The position numbers and the translations under genes were made by a program. From CAVSWN01 sp046728115 (GTDB lineage: Bacteria > Acidobacteriota > Vicinamibacteria > Vicinamibacterales > CAVVIG01), in the NCBI GenBank assembly GCA_046728115.1, contig JBKPDW010000567.1:1-29120 (forward strand): DNA of 29,120 bases. The letters run 5' to 3'. The notes under the pieces were generated by a model. That model had not been told where the DNA came from. It did not search any database and was given only the letters and a program-made list of their open reading frames with translations. How positions within the stretch are numbered: position 1 is the stretch's first letter; each line of letters opens with the position of its first letter. Below, piece by piece: positions 26,667 through 29,120 of the stretch.

Positions 26667-26702
26667 ATTGCGCTTGGCATATCACTCATCCTCGGGCTCG
26701 TC

Positions 26703-28943
26703 GTGATGTGGCGGCGATCCAACGACACGACGTCCATGATCGCCGGCTGCTTTCTCGCCGCCACAGGGTGCGTTCAGTCGCCGTACCTCCCCCGTTCGTT
26801 CGCGGCAACGTGGCATGCGCTGCCGCAGCCGATCGGTCTCCTGTTATGGCCGGCGTGCCTTGCCGGCTTTGCCGTACCCTTTTTACTTCTCGCGCTGTTC
26901 GCGCGTCTTCGCCGTCCCCCTATCTCCTGGCGGATCGTGTCGGCCGCGCTAGCCCCCGGGGTCGTGCTCCTCGGCTACCACGCGCTCTGGTTTGTCCTTG
27001 ATGTGTATGCCCCGACCCTGGCCATCCGACTGCCATTGCCAACCTGGGTCCGTCTGGCCGTTCCCGTCAGCCTGCCTGTGTATCTCGGCGCCACATTGCT
27101 CCTCGCCGTCGACAGTCTGCGGCGCACTGACAATCTGACCGACCGGCGGCGCATACGTATCCTCGTGGGCGGGATTTTCGTTGGAATGCTCGGCGTGATT
27201 GGCAACGTCGCCGCGACGACGGGACAAGGGCTGATCGCCCCTGCGGCGAGGCAGGCCCTGGTCGTCTCGGGATCGCTGGCCTTCGCCGTGCTGCCGGTCT
27301 CCTTCGCCTACGCGATGCTCCGGCACCGCCTCTTCGACTTTCGCGTGATCGTCAGGCTCGGATTGCAATACGCGATCGCGCGCGGGGCGCTGCTCGCGAT
27401 CGTGCCCGGCTCGGTCGGGGTGCTAGTTGCGGACGTGGCGCTCCACAGCAGCGATTCGGTTCGGCAGATAGCCGTCGATCGCGCATGGATCTACCTGCTG
27501 CTCGCGATCACCGCAGTCATCGCACACACGCAACGGCAACGATGGCTGACTGCGCTCGACCGCCGATTTTTTCGCGAACGCTCCGCCGCGCAACAGGTAC
27601 TCCATCGAATCGTCGCCAACGTTGCCACGGCCAGGCGGCTGGACATCGTCGGTCGCGACGTGCTCGATCAGATCCGCCTGGCGCTGCATCCGCGCAGTGC
27701 GCTACTGCTGGTCAGGCCAGCAATGGCCTCGTCGTTCGACGCTCTCGCGGCCCTTGATGGCTCGCCGGCTGCGCCGGCGCTGCCGGTGCACAGCGCGCTC
27801 GTAGCCATTGTGCGCGCGACCCGCAAAGCCCTCATCATAGAACCTGGCACGAGCGGATTTCGCTCGAGTCTGCCGCGCGAAGACCTGGAATGGTTGTCGG
27901 CGACTGGCGTGGAGCTGCTCGTTCCGGTGAGCAGCGGGGCCGCGACGCGGGAAGTTCTGCTCGTGCTCGGACCGCGCCTTTCCGAAGAGCCGTATTCGAG
28001 CGAGGACATCGAGCTGCTGTCCGCGATCGCGGCAAGCCTCGCCCTCGCCGACTGCGGCGATGCGGACGTGAACGTGGCGACGCAAGCCGCGACGTCGGAT
28101 GCCGTTCGCGCACTCCGCGGCCGATATCGCATCGAACGATTGATCGGTCATGGCGGCATGGGCACGGTGTGGGAAGCGCACGACGAGGTGCTGCGCCGCG
28201 CCGTCGCCATCAAGTTCCTGAAAGGCCCAGCCGAGCCGGAACAGCTCGCACGATTCAAGCGCGAGGCGCAGATCGCCGCTGGTCTTGCTCATCCGAACAT
28301 CGTTGTCGTGCACGACTACGGCGTGGACGACGACGGTCGCCCGTTTCTCGTGATGGAACGCCTGTCCGGCGAAACGCTGCGACGCCGGCTGCGACGGGAC
28401 CTGCGGATGGGACCGGAGTCGGCGGGCGCCGTGGTGAGCGGCGCTGCGGCTGGCGTTGGCGCCGCGCACGCCGTAAAGCTCGTGCACCGTGACCTCAAGC
28501 CGGAGAACATCTTCCTGTGCGATGCGCCCTCCAGCCCCACCGTGAAGATCCTCGATTTCGGTCTGGCGCGGTCGCTGGGCACCGACAGCGCCACCGCCGA
28601 AAGCGCGACGGGGCTGGCGGGGACGCTGCGCTACATGGCGCCTGAACAAATCGCCGGCGGAGTTCCGACGCCGTCGTGGGACATCTGGGCGCTGGGCGTG
28701 ATCGCCTACGAAGTGCTGACCGGTGTGCACCCGCTGTCGTCGACCGACCCGATACTGTCCGCGTCGACACTGATCACCGGCCGTCCCGACGCTGTGCGGA
28801 CGCATCTCCCCGAAGCGCCGGCGTCGTGGCAGCTGTTCTTCGAACGCGCGCTCGCACGCGATCCGATGCAGCGACCGCAGAGCGCGAGCGACTTCCACCA
28901 AGAGTTCGCGCGCGCCCTCAGCGCCTCGGCGACGACGCATTAG
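26703..28943 (+). CDS. Ser/Thr protein kinase with 7TM and GAF-like regions (downstream part of a TAG-split gene)
   Basis: This frame gives 746 residues from a GTG at 26703. About seven membrane helices occupy residues 12-270, including PIGLLLWPACLAGFAVPFLL and VSGSLAFAVLPVSFAYAML. A GAF-like sensor region lies at about 320-460, then a Hanks-type kinase from about 474: GHGGMGTVW, AIKFLK, HRDLKPEN near 595, DFG near 618 and YMAPEQ. No Shine-Dalgarno precedes the GTG or the ATG next to it, and the upstream frame holds the missing first helix and PDZ-like domain. The natural start is therefore probably 26301, with a TAG at 26664 interrupting it. The gene ends in TAG. It is tandem with the PD40 kinase gene; the 177 bases after it show no gene. 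Confidence 0.85.
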   Translation: MMWRRSNDTTSMIAGCFLAATGCVQSPYLPRSFAATWHALPQPIGLLLWPACLAGFAVPFLLLALFARLRRPPISWRIVSAALAPGVVLLGYHALWFVLDVYAPTLAIRLPLPTWVRLAVPVSLPVYLGATLLLAVDSLRRTDNLTDRRRIRILVGGIFVGMLGVIGNVAATTGQGLIAPAARQALVVSGSLAFAVLPVSFAYAMLRHRLFDFRVIVRLGLQYAIARGALLAIVPGSVGVLVADVALHSSDSVRQIAVDRAWIYLLLAITAVIAHTQRQRWLTALDRRFFRERSAAQQVLHRIVANVATARRLDIVGRDVLDQIRLALHPRSALLLVRPAMASSFDALAALDGSPAAPALPVHSALVAIVRATRKALIIEPGTSGFRSSLPREDLEWLSATGVELLVPVSSGAATREVLLVLGPRLSEEPYSSEDIELLSAIAASLALADCGDADVNVATQAATSDAVRALRGRYRIERLIGHGGMGTVWEAHDEVLRRAVAIKFLKGPAEPEQLARFKREAQIAAGLAHPNIVVVHDYGVDDDGRPFLVMERLSGETLRRRLRRDLRMGPESAGAVVSGAAAGVGAAHAVKLVHRDLKPENIFLCDAPSSPTVKILDFGLARSLGTDSATAESATGLAGTLRYMAPEQIAGGVPTPSWDIWALGVIAYEVLTGVHPLSSTDPILSASTLITGRPDAVRTHLPEAPASWQLFFERALARDPMQRPQSASDFHQEFARALSASATTH

Positions 28944-29120
28944 TCGAGAATCAGCCCGCGCGTCTCGCGACCCTCACCGCCTCCGAGCGGCTGGCGTTGC
29001 GGTCGGTCCTTGCATTGCGTAGTTTGGCACCTTGATTCATTGACACGGCATCCGCGCTGTTGGCCCGGATCTGAGGACACGCCGGACAGCCGCTCCTCGA
29101 ACCCGTGGCGTGTTGTGGCC

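Noticed and set aside
27702..28940. A 412-codon minus-strand frame opposite the last kinase
   Set aside because: Composition is typical of an antisense frame, and it covers the conserved kinase motifs on the other strand.

Overview
This 29.1 kb, GC-rich window looks like chromosomal DNA of an Acidobacteriota member, perhaps a Vicinamibacteria-like soil lineage. That is an inference from gene content: four membrane-linked Ser/Thr kinase genes, a kinase-SUMF1-hydrolase fusion, a tannase-family esterase, a Tat-exported Gfo/Idh/MocA oxidoreductase and solitary RHH/PIN modules. There is no rRNA or other phylogenetic marker and no complete tRNA.

Layout. 1-910: an RHH/PIN toxin-antitoxin pair and an IS-type integrase remnant. 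987-9480: a three-part kinase, a decayed aldose 1-epimerase gene, then exported or lipoprotein carbohydrate/aromatic-ester genes (Gfo/Idh/MocA, a DUF6786-like lipoprotein, a tannase/feruloyl esterase) and a second integrase remnant. 9511-12933: a small secreted protein, a gene-poor stretch with a dispersed repeat, a frameshifted membrane kinase and a second TA pair. 13151-18061: a compact carbamoyltransferase cluster (zinc-ribbon methyltransferase, DUF5989, carbamoyltransferase, diiron ferritin-like membrane protein) with a divergent membrane SGNH-type protein. 18649-22985: YceI, an SDR, two head-to-head truncated genes (alpha/beta hydrolase and UrtA-like binding protein) that meet at about 20580, and a lower-GC secreted Ig/Fn3-like protein. 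23396-28943: two tandem kinase genes, one with a PD40 propeller and one with PDZ, 7TM and GAF-like regions that is split by an in-frame TAG. The last 177 bases show no gene.

The carbamoyltransferase group is the best candidate for an undescribed system. It pairs saxitoxin-type SxtI and SxtK-like genes with a diiron protein whose C-terminal tail may be a fused SxtJ-like segment, plus a methyltransferase and an SGNH protein. Its substrate is unknown.

A second theme is decay. There are two in-frame TAG codons, two frameshifts, and one deletion-like junction that removes the 5' ends of two genes. TAG is also the normal stop of at least four intact genes here, so code reassignment is unlikely. 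A third theme is regulatory: several genes without a Shine-Dalgarno have a -10-like hexamer 5-7 bases before the start codon, suggesting leaderless mRNAs, whereas secreted-protein genes carry clear Shine-Dalgarno sites.
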